Shown in pieces: positions 26,930 to 34,398 of a stretch of 53,643 nucleotides of DNA. Numbering within the stretch: the first letter of the stretch is position 1; the number at the start of each line of letters is the position of its first letter. The notes under the pieces were generated by a model. It saw only the letters and a list, made by a program, of their open reading frames with translations, made no database searches and had not been told where the DNA came from. The position numbers and the translations under genes are program-made. The stretch covers positions 1 through 53,643 of the forward strand of contig JAFAZX010000001.1 of assembly GCA_019239425.1 (NCBI GenBank), written 5' to 3'. The DNA is from Acidobacteriota bacterium (GTDB lineage: Bacteria; Acidobacteriota; Blastocatellia; Pyrinomonadales; Pyrinomonadaceae).

Positions 26930-28513
26930 TCAGCGCTTGCCGGCGGTCGGGTCGGGCCAGTCGTCCGTGCGGAAGGGGCTTGCGGGCAGGCCCGTGTCGT
27001 TCGACAGGTTCGGGCGTCGGGGGTTGTTGTTGAAGGCATAGCGCGCGGCGACCGGCTTCGGCACCTCCGCAGACCAGACTTCGACCTTGTCGCGGCCTAC
27101 GATGCGCGCCTCGGCCCAGTGCCACTTGCGGTCTTCGCCCGCGACGGCGAACTCTTCGAGCTTGTCGCCGTCGCGAATCCTCAGGCCTGTCCCCACGTCG
27201 TCGAACTTGAGGACGAGTCTGTCCCCGCCGGCTTTCACGCTCTGGAACATCGGCCCCGTCGCCGTCATCCGTCGGCCGTATACGTCCGCGAGCGCCCAGC
27301 GCGCCATGCGGCGGCCCACGTCGAGCTTGTCCTTCGGGTGTATGTCGTGCGCCTCGCCGATGTCTATGGTGACGATCAGCCCAGCGTTCTTCGTCGAGAG
27401 GGCAGTGCGCCGCTGCGCCTCGCGGATGTGGCTCCAAGCCTCGTCCACGGGCTGCGGGTTCGGGTCGCGGTAGTTCGGGAGTTGGACGATGCCGAAGGGG
27501 AAGTCGCCCCGGCCCCAGCGCTCGCGCCACGCGCGAATCATCGTCGGCAGAAGTATCCCGTACTGCTCGGCGCGCGCCTCGTTCGACTCGCCCTGATACC
27601 AGAAGACGCCGCGGACGGGGAAGGGGATGAGCGGCTCGATCATGCCGTCGTAGATGGAAGAGGCGATGCGGTACTCGCGCAGGGCGTCCGGCACGGCCGG
27701 CGACGGCGAGGGGCGCGCGCCGGCCGCCTTCGCCTTGTCCGCCTCTTCGCGCCAGCGCTTGATCTGCTCCTCGTACTCGACCTTCACGCGCGGACGCTCC
27801 TCGTCCCAAGTTTTCGTGCGCTCGACCGTGGCCTTGAGTTCGGGATTCGCGTTCAGGTATTCGACCGGCGTCCACGCCTCTGCCTGCGAGCCGCCGTAAG
27901 AAGAGTTGATGACGCCGACGGGGACGCCCAGCTCCTTCTGCAACTCGACGGCGAAGTAGTAGCCGGCGGCGGAGAACTCTTTGACCGACTCGGGCGTCGT
28001 CGCCTGCCAGGTCGCGAGCGGCGGCGGCTTGTGCTTGAAGGCCACCTGTCGGCTGACGTTGAAGAGTCGTATGTTCGGGTGGTTCGCCGCGGCGATGGCC
28101 TCCTTCGCCTCCTTCGTCTCGGCCAGAGTGAACTGCATGTTCGACTGGCCCGAGACGAGCCAGACCTCGCCGACGAGCACGTCCTTCAGCTCAACCTTAT
28201 TCTTGCCGCTCACCGTCAACACCTGCGGTGTCGCGTTCGCGCGCAGAGGGTCGAGCCACACGCGCCAGCGCCCGTCGGCGCCGGCCTTAGTCCTCTTCGT
28301 CTGCCCCGCGAAGCCGACCGTGACGGCCTCGCCCGGCGCGGCCGTGCCCCAGACGGGCACGCGCACGCCGCGCTGCAAGACCATCGAGTCCGAGAGCACG
28401 TCGGGCAGAGTGACCTCGGCGCGCGCGCTCGCGGCCGAGCCGAGCACGACGAGCGCCAGGGCGAAAACGGAAGCGGTGATGTAAGCGTTTCTCTTCCGGG
28501 CGAAGGAGAGCAT
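26930..28513 (-). CDS. Sialate-O-acetylesterase-like carbohydrate esterase (SASA domain)
   Basis: A 527-residue protein from ATG 28513, chosen because gggaga lies upstream and a signal peptide follows (cleavage near ARAE, about residue 33). A GTG at 28540 would give nine more residues but has no ribosome site. An N-terminal beta-sandwich (TLPDVLSDSMVLQRG, about 35-110) is followed by the SASA catalytic domain with VSGQSNMQF (Ser124) and WYQGESNE, and DIGEAHDIHPKDK near the C-terminal side supplies the His. In plant-polymer loci this family deacetylates pectic or xylan sugars. It is translated just ahead of the CE12 gene (one-base spacing). Confidence 0.88.
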   Translation of the reverse strand: MLSFARKRNAYITASVFALALVVLGSAASARAEVTLPDVLSDSMVLQRGVRVPVWGTAAPGEAVTVGFAGQTKRTKAGADGRWRVWLDPLRANATPQVLTVSGKNKVELKDVLVGEVWLVSGQSNMQFTLAETKEAKEAIAAANHPNIRLFNVSRQVAFKHKPPPLATWQATTPESVKEFSAAGYYFAVELQKELGVPVGVINSSYGGSQAEAWTPVEYLNANPELKATVERTKTWDEERPRVKVEYEEQIKRWREEADKAKAAGARPSPSPAVPDALREYRIASSIYDGMIEPLIPFPVRGVFWYQGESNEARAEQYGILLPTMIRAWRERWGRGDFPFGIVQLPNYRDPNPQPVDEAWSHIREAQRRTALSTKNAGLIVTIDIGEAHDIHPKDKLDVGRRMARWALADVYGRRMTATGPMFQSVKAGGDRLVLKFDDVGTGLRIRDGDKLEEFAVAGEDRKWHWAEARIVGRDKVEVWSAEVPKPVAARYAFNNNPRRPNLSNDTGLPASPFRTDDWPDPTAGKR

Positions 28514-28541
28514 GCGGACGTTTCTCCCGACGATTTTCACA

Positions 28542-28557
28542 GGTAAAGCGGTTTACC
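28542..28557. promoter_or_regulatory. Candidate LacI-type operator ahead of the esterase operon
   Basis: GGTAAAGCGGTTTACC is a 16-base palindrome with central CG and 14 of 16 positions symmetrical, the usual shape of LacI-family operators. On the minus strand it reads GGTAAACCGCTTTACC and lies 29 bases before the ATG at 28513. Related AACCGNTT sites are found at 30076, 32051, 37109, 38336 and 38460. Confidence 0.6.
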
Positions 28558-28635
28558 GAGCGCTCACTCTGCGGGGCCGAGCGGGTCTGACTCACCCGAG
28601 AGTCCAACGCACGGGCTGTAGCTTTGGGGACTCCG

Positions 28636-28666
28636 ATTCTAAACCGAATCGTCCCGGAATGTACAA
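28636..28666 (-). promoter_or_regulatory. Candidate promoter of the esterase operon
   Basis: On the minus strand, TTGTAC (28666-28661) and TAGAAT (28641-28636) are separated by 19 bases, slightly long. The sequence round the -10, ggtttagaatc, resembles that of the rha promoter at 38323-38352 (ggttagaatc). Confidence 0.35.
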
Positions 28667-28683
28667 GCCCGCGCCGGGCGCGT

Positions 28684-29988
28684 TCAATTCCCGAGCGGTT
28701 TCGTCTCCGTCGCGAGCGGGCTCGCGGGGATTTTGAAAGACGAGACGGGGTCTGGATGCGCGGGGTCGAAGGGGCGCAGGTCGCCGGTCAGGTATTTGAC
28801 GAGCGGGAGTCGGTTCGACTTGATGCCTTCGACGACGGCGCGCGCGAGCTGATAGCTGCCGTAGTTGTTGTGGTGCGTGCCGTCGCCCGGCGCGAAAGCC
28901 TTCTTCGACTCCTCGGGGCCGAGCGCCTCGTAGAACGGCTTGCTCATCGCGTGGAGGTCTATGAGCGGCGCGTTCAGCTCCTTCGCGGCCTGGCGGACGG
29001 CGTCGTCGTAGTCGCCGTGCGAGTCCGTGATCTTACCCGCCGAGTCGAAGGTGCGGCGCTGCATGGGAGTGATGAGGACGACGGTCGCGCCGCGCCCGCG
29101 CGCCGCCTCGACGTAGCGCTTGAGCGAAGCCTTGTAGGTCGTGAAGGGGCCGACGCCCTCGCCCTTCTCCTTCTCGTCGTTGTGGCCGAACTGGATGAAG
29201 AGATAGTCGCCGGGCTTGATTAAGCTCAAGACCTTGTCGAGCCGGCGCGCGCCGAAAGAGCTGCGCAGAGACTCGCCGGACTCCGCGTGATTTGCGACGG
29301 CAATGCCGGGTTTGAAGAAGCGCGTGAGCATCTGGCCCCAACTGTTGTAAGGCTCGCGCGGCTGGTCGCAGACGGTCGAGTCGCCGAGGAGGAAGAGCGT
29401 CGGGGCCGTGTCGTTCCTCTTAATCTCAATCGCGGCGACCGCGGGGCGCGCGTTGTTGAATTCGAGCGTGAGCTTCTCGTCCCACGCCCAAATCTCCGAA
29501 GTGCGCTCGCGGTCTTTGAGCTTGACCTCGCCGCCCGAAGGGATTTGGGGCGCGCGGACGTTGACGGTGAAGGTGCGCGTCTCGAAGCGACCTTTAGACG
29601 TGCGCACCTCTTCGAGCATGAGGCGGCGCAGCTCCGCCTTGACCGTCGTCAACGTCTCGCCCGCGCGGTCGCCGAAGGTGACTGTCACGTCGTAGTTGCC
29701 CTCGGGCAGCGCGACCGAGAAGTAGAAGGGCGCGGACGAAGTGCAGAAGTCTCCGCGCAGTGCGTCGCCGCCGCGGTCGAGGCAAGTCACCTGCGCGCCG
29801 GGTTCGAAGCCGTACCCGAGCTCTTTCGTGTAAAGGGTCGTCGGCAGGACTTGCCTGTAACCCTCCTTGACCTTGCCGGGGCCGAAGTCGAACTTGAGAG
29901 CGGCCTGCGCGCGCGCGTCGGCGGCCGCGCAGAGCGCGCAGGCGAACCCGAGGATTGCTGTAACGCACCGGAAATACCGTGTAGGCAT
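28684..29988 (-). CDS. Rhamnogalacturonan acetylesterase, CE12, with N-terminal sugar-binding-like domain
   Basis: A 434-residue protein with a signal peptide (about 1-28). Residues about 30-190 form a beta-sandwich (LKFDFGPGKVKEGY, AQVTCLDRGGD, LTLEFNN), similar to the galactose-binding-like module that precedes the esterase in YxiM-type proteins. The SGNH domain follows with FLLGDSTVCDQ (Ser204), HAESGESLRS, FGHNDEKEKG and the DGTHHNNYG block carrying the catalytic Asp/His. It is a second, longer CE12 enzyme in the same block. A good aggag ribosome site lies eight bases before the ATG. It is the first gene of the minus-strand block and is divergent from the ROK hybrid regulator. Confidence 0.9.
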   Translation of the reverse strand: MPTRYFRCVTAILGFACALCAAADARAQAALKFDFGPGKVKEGYRQVLPTTLYTKELGYGFEPGAQVTCLDRGGDALRGDFCTSSAPFYFSVALPEGNYDVTVTFGDRAGETLTTVKAELRRLMLEEVRTSKGRFETRTFTVNVRAPQIPSGGEVKLKDRERTSEIWAWDEKLTLEFNNARPAVAAIEIKRNDTAPTLFLLGDSTVCDQPREPYNSWGQMLTRFFKPGIAVANHAESGESLRSSFGARRLDKVLSLIKPGDYLFIQFGHNDEKEKGEGVGPFTTYKASLKRYVEAARGRGATVVLITPMQRRTFDSAGKITDSHGDYDDAVRQAAKELNAPLIDLHAMSKPFYEALGPEESKKAFAPGDGTHHNNYGSYQLARAVVEGIKSNRLPLVKYLTGDLRPFDPAHPDPVSSFKIPASPLATETKPLGN

Positions 29989-30038
29989 AATGCGACTCCT
30001 GTGTCCGTCGGACAGGGCGGCAAGTTAGGACGAGGCGG

Positions 30039-30068
30039 AATCTTATGACAGAAAGGCGGCCGTGTAAA
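30039..30068 (-). promoter_or_regulatory. Candidate promoter of the CE12 gene at the head of the minus-strand block
   Basis: On the minus strand, TTTACA (30068-30063) and TAAGAT (30044-30039) are 18 bases apart, about 50 bases upstream of ATG 29988. The candidate operator at 30076-30091 lies just upstream of the -35. Confidence 0.45.
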
Positions 30069-30075
30069 AGCCTCG

Positions 30076-30091
30076 AGAAAATCGGTTAAAT
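30076..30091. promoter_or_regulatory. Candidate LacI-type operator in the divergent control region
   Basis: Read on the minus strand the site is ATTTAACCGATTTTCT, with the AACCGNTT core shared by the sites at 28542, 32051, 37109, 38336 and 38460. It lies between the minus-strand promoter (30039-30068) and the plus-strand extended -10 (30095-30103), so one protein bound here could control both directions. Confidence 0.4.
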
Positions 30092-30094
30092 CCG

Positions 30095-30103
30095 TGCTAG
30101 AAT
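30095..30103 (+). promoter_or_regulatory. Candidate extended -10 promoter of the ROK hybrid regulator
   Basis: TGcTAGAAT at 30095-30103 has the TG extension that can replace a -35 element. No good -35 is visible. The operator-like site at 30076-30091 occupies the -35 position. Confidence 0.4.
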
Positions 30104-30267
30104 TTTTAAGTAGTTACGTCGGTTTAATTTATGGGCGCATAAAAAGTGTTTAGAGTCGCCCGGAGGTTGGTTTGAGCTGGCCCGGACGGCAGGGAGTACT
30201 GTTTTCTTCAGAGCCGTCGGGGCGGCCTCGCGGCCGGAGTAGACGAGCCGGGAAGGGTGGTTTTCAA

Positions 30268-31746
30268 GTGCCGACTTTAAGAGACGTGGCGGTGCTGGCG
30301 GGGGTTTCGACGGCGACCGTCTCGCACGTCATCAACCAGACCAGACGCACGACGCGGGAGACGCGGGAGCGCGTCGAGCTCGCCATCAGACAACTGGACT
30401 TCGTCCCGAACGCGGCGGGGCGCGCACTCGCGATGCGCAGGAACGGCGTCGCGCACGTGGCCCAGTTCAGGGCCGTCGGCGGCGTCGCGGCCGTCGCCGA
30501 GTTGGAGGAGCCGGCCGCATTCTCACAACCGTCACAGGCAACGGCCGCGACCGCCTCGGTCGGCGCGTCGCGGATGATCCTGCGGCTCGTGCGCGCGGCG
30601 CAGCCCATCCCGCGCGTCGAGATCGCGCGCCGCCTCGGCCTCAACCGGAGCACCGTGACGGAGGTCGTCAAGCCGCTCCTCGTTGAAGGCATTCTGCGCG
30701 AGGGGCAGGAGACGCTGCCCGCGGGCGTCGCGCGCACTTCGGGGCGTCCGCCGGTCGCGCTCTCGTTCGGAGACCTGAACGAGTTCTTCGTCGGCGTGAG
30801 CGTCGGCGTGCGACACACGACCGTCGGGATAGCGACGCTCGCGGGCGAGCGTTTCGGCGAAGAGGAGTTCGAGACGCCGGCAGAGCATGAAGAGGCTCTG
30901 GCGCTGATGCGCGCGTCTGTGAAGCGCCTGTGTGCGAAGGTGCCGGGGCGGCGTCTGAAGGTCATCGGCGTGAGCGTGCCGGGGCCGACCGACGCCGCAC
31001 GCGGGCGGATGCTCTACGCGCCGCACCTCGGCTGGCGCGGCGTGGACGTGGCGCAGGCTCTCAGCGTGAAGCCTTGCGGCGGCGAAGGCGAACTCGTGCC
31101 GGTCGTCGTGGAGAACGACGCGACCGCGGCGGCGATGTACGAGGCGCGCCTGCGTCTGCGCGACGCCTCGGAGGCGCCGCCTTCGAACTTCGCTCTGGTG
31201 AGGAGCGGCACAGGGATAGGCGTCGGGCTCGTCCTGGGCGGTGAGGTCTACCGCGGGACGGGCGGAGGCGAGGGCTTGGCGGGCGAGTTCGGGCACATGA
31301 CGATTGTCGCGGGCGGGAAGCAGTGCCGCTGCGGGAACCGCGGGTGCTGGGAGATGTACGCGTCGGCGTCGGCGGCTTCGTCTCTGTATGCGGGCGACCG
31401 CGTGCAGTTGGGCGGGCAGAAGCCGCCGCGCTTCGTCGAGATCGTGGCGCGGGCCGAGGGCGGCGAGCTGCGCGCGCAGAGGACTCTGGAGCGTCTGGGC
31501 GAGTACCTCGGCATCGGCATCGCGAACGTCATCACGGGGCTGGGCGTGTCGAGGGTGATCGTGAGCGGGCGTCTGGTCTACGGTTGGAGGTTCATCGAAG
31601 CGCCCCTGCGGGAGGCGGTCGGGCAGAGCATGGCCGGCCGCATCTCTGGCTGGTCGGTGGAGCCGGGCGAGCCGACGGGCGCGGGCCTCGGCGGCGCGGT
31701 CGAGGTCGCGGCCGACGAGTTCCTCGCGCGCGTCGTGGGGCGGTAA
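30268..31746 (+). CDS. Hybrid regulator: LacI-type HTH, winged-helix HTH and ROK domain
   Basis: About 492 residues from GTG 30268, which has ggaaggg seven to eight bases upstream and gives the usual LacI start (PTLRDVAVLAGVSTATVSHVIN). TTG 30172, with ggagg before it, would add 32 residues and is the alternative. Domain order: LacI-type HTH and hinge (about 1-58), linker, a second HTH of ROK-repressor type (about 103-148, PRVEIARRLGLNRSTVTEVV), then a ROK domain (about 170-492). The ROK part keeps ENDATAAAMYEA, SGTGIGVG, GEFGHM and the zinc motif CRCGNRGCWE. The N-terminal phosphate loop, however, is GVSVGVRH where kinases have Asp, so it is probably a sugar-sensing repressor and not a kinase. 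It is divergent from the pectin block and lies ahead of transporter 1. Confidence 0.88.
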   Translation: MPTLRDVAVLAGVSTATVSHVINQTRRTTRETRERVELAIRQLDFVPNAAGRALAMRRNGVAHVAQFRAVGGVAAVAELEEPAAFSQPSQATAATASVGASRMILRLVRAAQPIPRVEIARRLGLNRSTVTEVVKPLLVEGILREGQETLPAGVARTSGRPPVALSFGDLNEFFVGVSVGVRHTTVGIATLAGERFGEEEFETPAEHEEALALMRASVKRLCAKVPGRRLKVIGVSVPGPTDAARGRMLYAPHLGWRGVDVAQALSVKPCGGEGELVPVVVENDATAAAMYEARLRLRDASEAPPSNFALVRSGTGIGVGLVLGGEVYRGTGGGEGLAGEFGHMTIVAGGKQCRCGNRGCWEMYASASAASSLYAGDRVQLGGQKPPRFVEIVARAEGGELRAQRTLERLGEYLGIGIANVITGLGVSRVIVSGRLVYGWRFIEAPLREAVGQSMAGRISGWSVEPGEPTGAGLGGAVEVAADEFLARVVGR

Positions 31747-31748
31747 AA

Positions 31749-31912
31749 GCAGTAGGCAGTAGGCTGATGGCAGTAGGCAGTTGAAGGCAAGTGGCTTTTG
31801 CGATTCTGCCTGAAAGAATCGGAGGCGCCGGGTCGCTGAACCCGGCGCCTCCGATTCTCTTCGCTTCTTTCTCTTCCGGCTAACTGGCTACTGCCGTCTG
31901 CCCACTGCCTAC
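31749..31912. repeat. R2 palindromic repeat, copy 3, with inner palindrome
   Basis: Outer arms agcagtaggcagtaggc (from 31749) and an imperfect complement ending at 31912. Inside, a perfect palindrome gaatcggaggcgccgggt (31816-31833) pairs with 31840-31857. This is the first half of the only gap over 300 bases in the window (31747-32082). The rest of that gap holds a possible promoter and an operator-like site, with no further gene seen. Confidence 0.93.
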
Positions 31913-31928
31913 TTTTTCCCCGCCTCGC

Positions 31929-31957
31929 TTGCAAAATGGCCGGAGTTACAGTAGAAG
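31929..31957 (+). promoter_or_regulatory. Weak candidate promoter of ABC transporter 1
   Basis: TTGCAA (31929-31934) and TAGAAG (31952-31957), 17 bases apart, in an AT-richer patch downstream of the R2 repeat. Matches are only moderate, and a TTGACA at 31986 has no -10 partner. Confidence 0.3.
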
Positions 31958-32050
31958 GCACGTATCACGTTTTACAGGTTTCTGTTTGACAGCCCCCCGC
32001 GGCGGACTCCGGCGCGCCTCGACCGAAGGGGCGTTCTGTCCCCGCGTGCC

Positions 32051-32066
32051 TGTTAACCGCTTCCCC
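32051..32066. promoter_or_regulatory. Candidate LacI-type operator ahead of ABC transporter 1
   Basis: TGTTAACCGCTTCCCC shares GTTAACCGCTT with the site at 38460 and twelve of sixteen positions with the palindrome at 28542. It lies 17 bases before the permease ATG, where a bound repressor would block transcription. Confidence 0.5.
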
Positions 32067-32082
32067 TCCGAGAGAAAACTCG

Positions 32083-33054
32083 ATGAAGAAAGAACTCGGC
32101 ACCTTCCTGCTGCTCGTGCTGCTATGCGCCCTCGTGCCCGTCGTCGAGAAGCTTCTCGGCCAGGAGTCGCGCTTCCTCTCGGTGACCAACCTGCAGAACA
32201 TGGCGCGGCTGATCGGGATGTACGGCATCTTCTCCATCGGCCTCGGCCTCGTCATCATCACCGGCGGCATCGACCTCTCGGTCGGCTCGGTCTTCGCGCT
32301 GCTCGGCGTGGTGATGTCGATGATGCTGACGGAGTGGGGCTGGCCCTCGGCGCTGGCGGTGCTCGCCACCATCGGGCTGGCGACCGGCCTGGGCGCGCTC
32401 CACGGGCTGCTGATTACGAAGGTGCGCGTGCAGCCCTTCATCGTCACGCTGTGCGGGCTGCTCTTCTACAGGGGACTCGCGCGCTTCGTCTCGAGCGACG
32501 AGACGAAGGGGTTCGGGGCGGCCGCGGGTTTCGAGACGCTGCGCAACGTCGCGACGGGGAGTTTGTTCGGCATCCCGACGCCGTTCGTGCTGCTCGTCAT
32601 CATCAGCGTCATCATGTGGGTCGTGCTGCACCGCTCGGTCTACGGCCGCTACCTCTTCGCGGTGGGGCGCAACGAGACGGCCGCGCGGTACTCGGGCATC
32701 AACTCGCAGAAGATGGTGGCGAGCGCATACATCGTCCTCGGCGTTCTGGTCGGCATCGCCGGCATCGTCTTCGCCTTCTACACGAACTCGATCTCGCCCT
32801 CCTCGCACGGGAACTCGTTCGAGCTGTACGGCATCGCGGCGGCCGTCTTGGGCGGCTGTAGTTTGCGCGGCGGCGAAGGCTCGATCATCGGAATCCTCAT
32901 CGGCGCGGCACTCCTCCAGGTCTTGCAGAACCTGGTCAACCTGCTCGGCATCCCGAGCAGCTTGAACTTCGCCGTGCTGGGCGCGGTCATCCTCGCGGGC
33001 GTCATCGCCGACCAGATCTTCCAGCGCCGGCCGGCGCGCGTGAAGCCCGCGTGA
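32083..33054 (+). CDS. ABC sugar transporter permease (RbsC type), transporter 1
   Basis: A 323-residue membrane protein of the BPD_transp_2 family with about eight to ten hydrophobic segments. The family signature ITGGIDLSVGSVFAL is near residues 64-78, and AVLGGCSLRGGEGSIIG is the conserved cytoplasmic loop that contacts the ATPase. With the binding protein at 34399 and the ATPase at 35536 it makes a complete high-affinity importer. Only one permease gene is present, so the channel is presumably a homodimer. Rhamnose is the likely cargo from context and from the operator-like site upstream; galactose or arabinose are possible. Confidence 0.9.
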   Translation: MKKELGTFLLLVLLCALVPVVEKLLGQESRFLSVTNLQNMARLIGMYGIFSIGLGLVIITGGIDLSVGSVFALLGVVMSMMLTEWGWPSALAVLATIGLATGLGALHGLLITKVRVQPFIVTLCGLLFYRGLARFVSSDETKGFGAAAGFETLRNVATGSLFGIPTPFVLLVIISVIMWVVLHRSVYGRYLFAVGRNETAARYSGINSQKMVASAYIVLGVLVGIAGIVFAFYTNSISPSSHGNSFELYGIAAAVLGGCSLRGGEGSIIGILIGAALLQVLQNLVNLLGIPSSLNFAVLGAVILAGVIADQIFQRRPARVKPA

Positions 33055-33100
33055 GGGATTGAACTTGTTCTTTAAAACATTCCATCCGGAGAGTTCGAAT

Positions 33101-34228
33101 ATGCTCTTGAAGAGGGCGGCGGCGCTGCTCCTGCTCGGTCTGTTGCTCGCGCCCGCGGCGCAGGGGAAGGGCGTGCCGAAGAGGGAGAGCTTCGGGCAGA
33201 CGAGGGACGGGCAGGCGGTGGACATCTATACGCTGAAGAACGCGCGCGGGGCCGAGGCGCGCATCACGACCTACGGCGGCGCGGTCGTCTCGCTCAAGGT
33301 GCCCGACCGCCGCGGACGGTTCGACGACGTGGTGCTCGGCTTCGACGACATCGAGGGCTACCAGAAGACGACCACCTACATCGGCGCGCTCGTCGGCCGC
33401 TACGCCAACCGCATCGCCAAGGGGCGGTTCACGCTCGACGGCAGGGAGTACACGCTCGCGACGAACAACGGCGAGAACCACCTGCACGGCGGCGTCCGCG
33501 GCTTCGACAAAGTAATCTGGAAGGCGCGCCCCGTAGCCTCGCGCTCGGGGCAAGCGCTCGAACTTACTTATTTGAGCAAGGACGGCGAGGAGGGGTATCC
33601 CGGCAACCTCAACGTCCGAGTCGTCTACACGCTGACCGACGCGAACGAGCTGAAGATCGACTACTACGCGACGACCGACAAGGACACCGTCGTCAACCTG
33701 ACGAATCACAACTACTACAACCTCGCCGGTGCGGGCAGCGGCGACATCCTCGGGCACGTCCTGACGGTCAACGCCAGCCGCTTCACGCCGACCGACGCGG
33801 GCGCCATCCCGACGGGCGAGCTGCGCCCGGTGAAGGGGACGCCCTTCGACTTCACGCGCCCGACGGCTATCGGCGCGCGCATCGGAGAGGACTACGAGCA
33901 GTTGAAACTCGGCAAAGGCTACGACCACAACTTCGTCGTCAACGGGCGGCCCGGCGTGCTGCGGCTGGCGGCGCGCGTCTCGGAGCCGACGACGGGGCGC
34001 GTGATGGAGGCCTGGACAACCGAACCGGGGATGCAGCTCTACACGGGGAACTACCTGGACGGGACGGACATCGGCAAAGGCGGCAAGCCCTACAAGTACC
34101 GCTACGGCTTCTGCCTTGAGACGCAGCACTTCCCCGATTCGCCGAACCGGCCCGCGTTCCCCACGACCACGCTGCGCAGGGGCGCGCAGTTCCGCTCGAC
34201 GACCGTCTATAAATTCAGCGCGCGGTAG
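33101..34228 (+). CDS. Exported aldose 1-epimerase (mutarotase)
   Basis: A 375-residue protein from ATG 33101, which has ggaga eight bases upstream and opens a signal peptide (LLKRAAALLLLGLLLAPAAQG). Galactose-mutarotase landmarks are present: YIGALVGRYANRIAKG, NNGENHLHGG with the first active-site His, TNHNYYNLAG with the second His, and GYDHNFV. The catalytic Glu is probably in GFCLETQHFPDSPN. It converts alpha and beta forms of aldoses. The signal peptide places it outside the cytoplasm, where it would supply the anomer taken up by the transporter encoded on both sides of it. Confidence 0.9.
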   Translation: MLLKRAAALLLLGLLLAPAAQGKGVPKRESFGQTRDGQAVDIYTLKNARGAEARITTYGGAVVSLKVPDRRGRFDDVVLGFDDIEGYQKTTTYIGALVGRYANRIAKGRFTLDGREYTLATNNGENHLHGGVRGFDKVIWKARPVASRSGQALELTYLSKDGEEGYPGNLNVRVVYTLTDANELKIDYYATTDKDTVVNLTNHNYYNLAGAGSGDILGHVLTVNASRFTPTDAGAIPTGELRPVKGTPFDFTRPTAIGARIGEDYEQLKLGKGYDHNFVVNGRPGVLRLAARVSEPTTGRVMEAWTTEPGMQLYTGNYLDGTDIGKGGKPYKYRYGFCLETQHFPDSPNRPAFPTTTLRRGAQFRSTTVYKFSAR

Positions 34229-34231
34229 GGG

Positions 34232-34378
34232 AGCAGTAGGCAGATGGCAGTAGGCAGTTGAAGACACTGCTTAAACTCAAAGGTTTTGTTCAGACATTTG
34301 GCAGCGAGCGGCAGAGGGATAATCCTTCAAGAAGGCAGAGGGCACTAACTGCCTACTGCCATCTGCCTACTGCCTACT
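34232..34378. repeat. R2 palindromic repeat, copy 4
   Basis: Arms agcagtaggcagatggcag (from 34232) and their complement ending at 34378, with about 90 bases between that lack the gaatcggaggcg palindrome. It separates the mutarotase gene from the binding-protein gene of transporter 1, ending about 20 bases before the start codon. Confidence 0.93.
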
Positions 34379-34398
34379 TTCATATGAGGAGAAGCGAG

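Noticed and set aside
26929..27039. A longer start for the CE12 esterase at 26041-26928
   Set aside because: The added 37 residues are low-complexity and overlap the end of the upstream esterase gene; the signal peptide begins only after ATG 26928.
28633..28650. The cgattc-gaatcg hairpin as a terminator of the CE12 gene
   Set aside because: The stem is only six base pairs and is not followed by a T run; it overlaps the candidate esterase promoter on the minus strand.
29989..30171. A riboswitch or small RNA in the divergent region
   Set aside because: No conserved aptamer-like fold or terminator could be recognised; promoter and operator elements explain the sequence better.
34258..34398. 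A longer start for the transporter 1 binding protein
   Set aside because: It would be translated from the R2 repeat and would bury the lipoprotein signal; ATG 34399 has a good ribosome site and a lipobox at Cys18.
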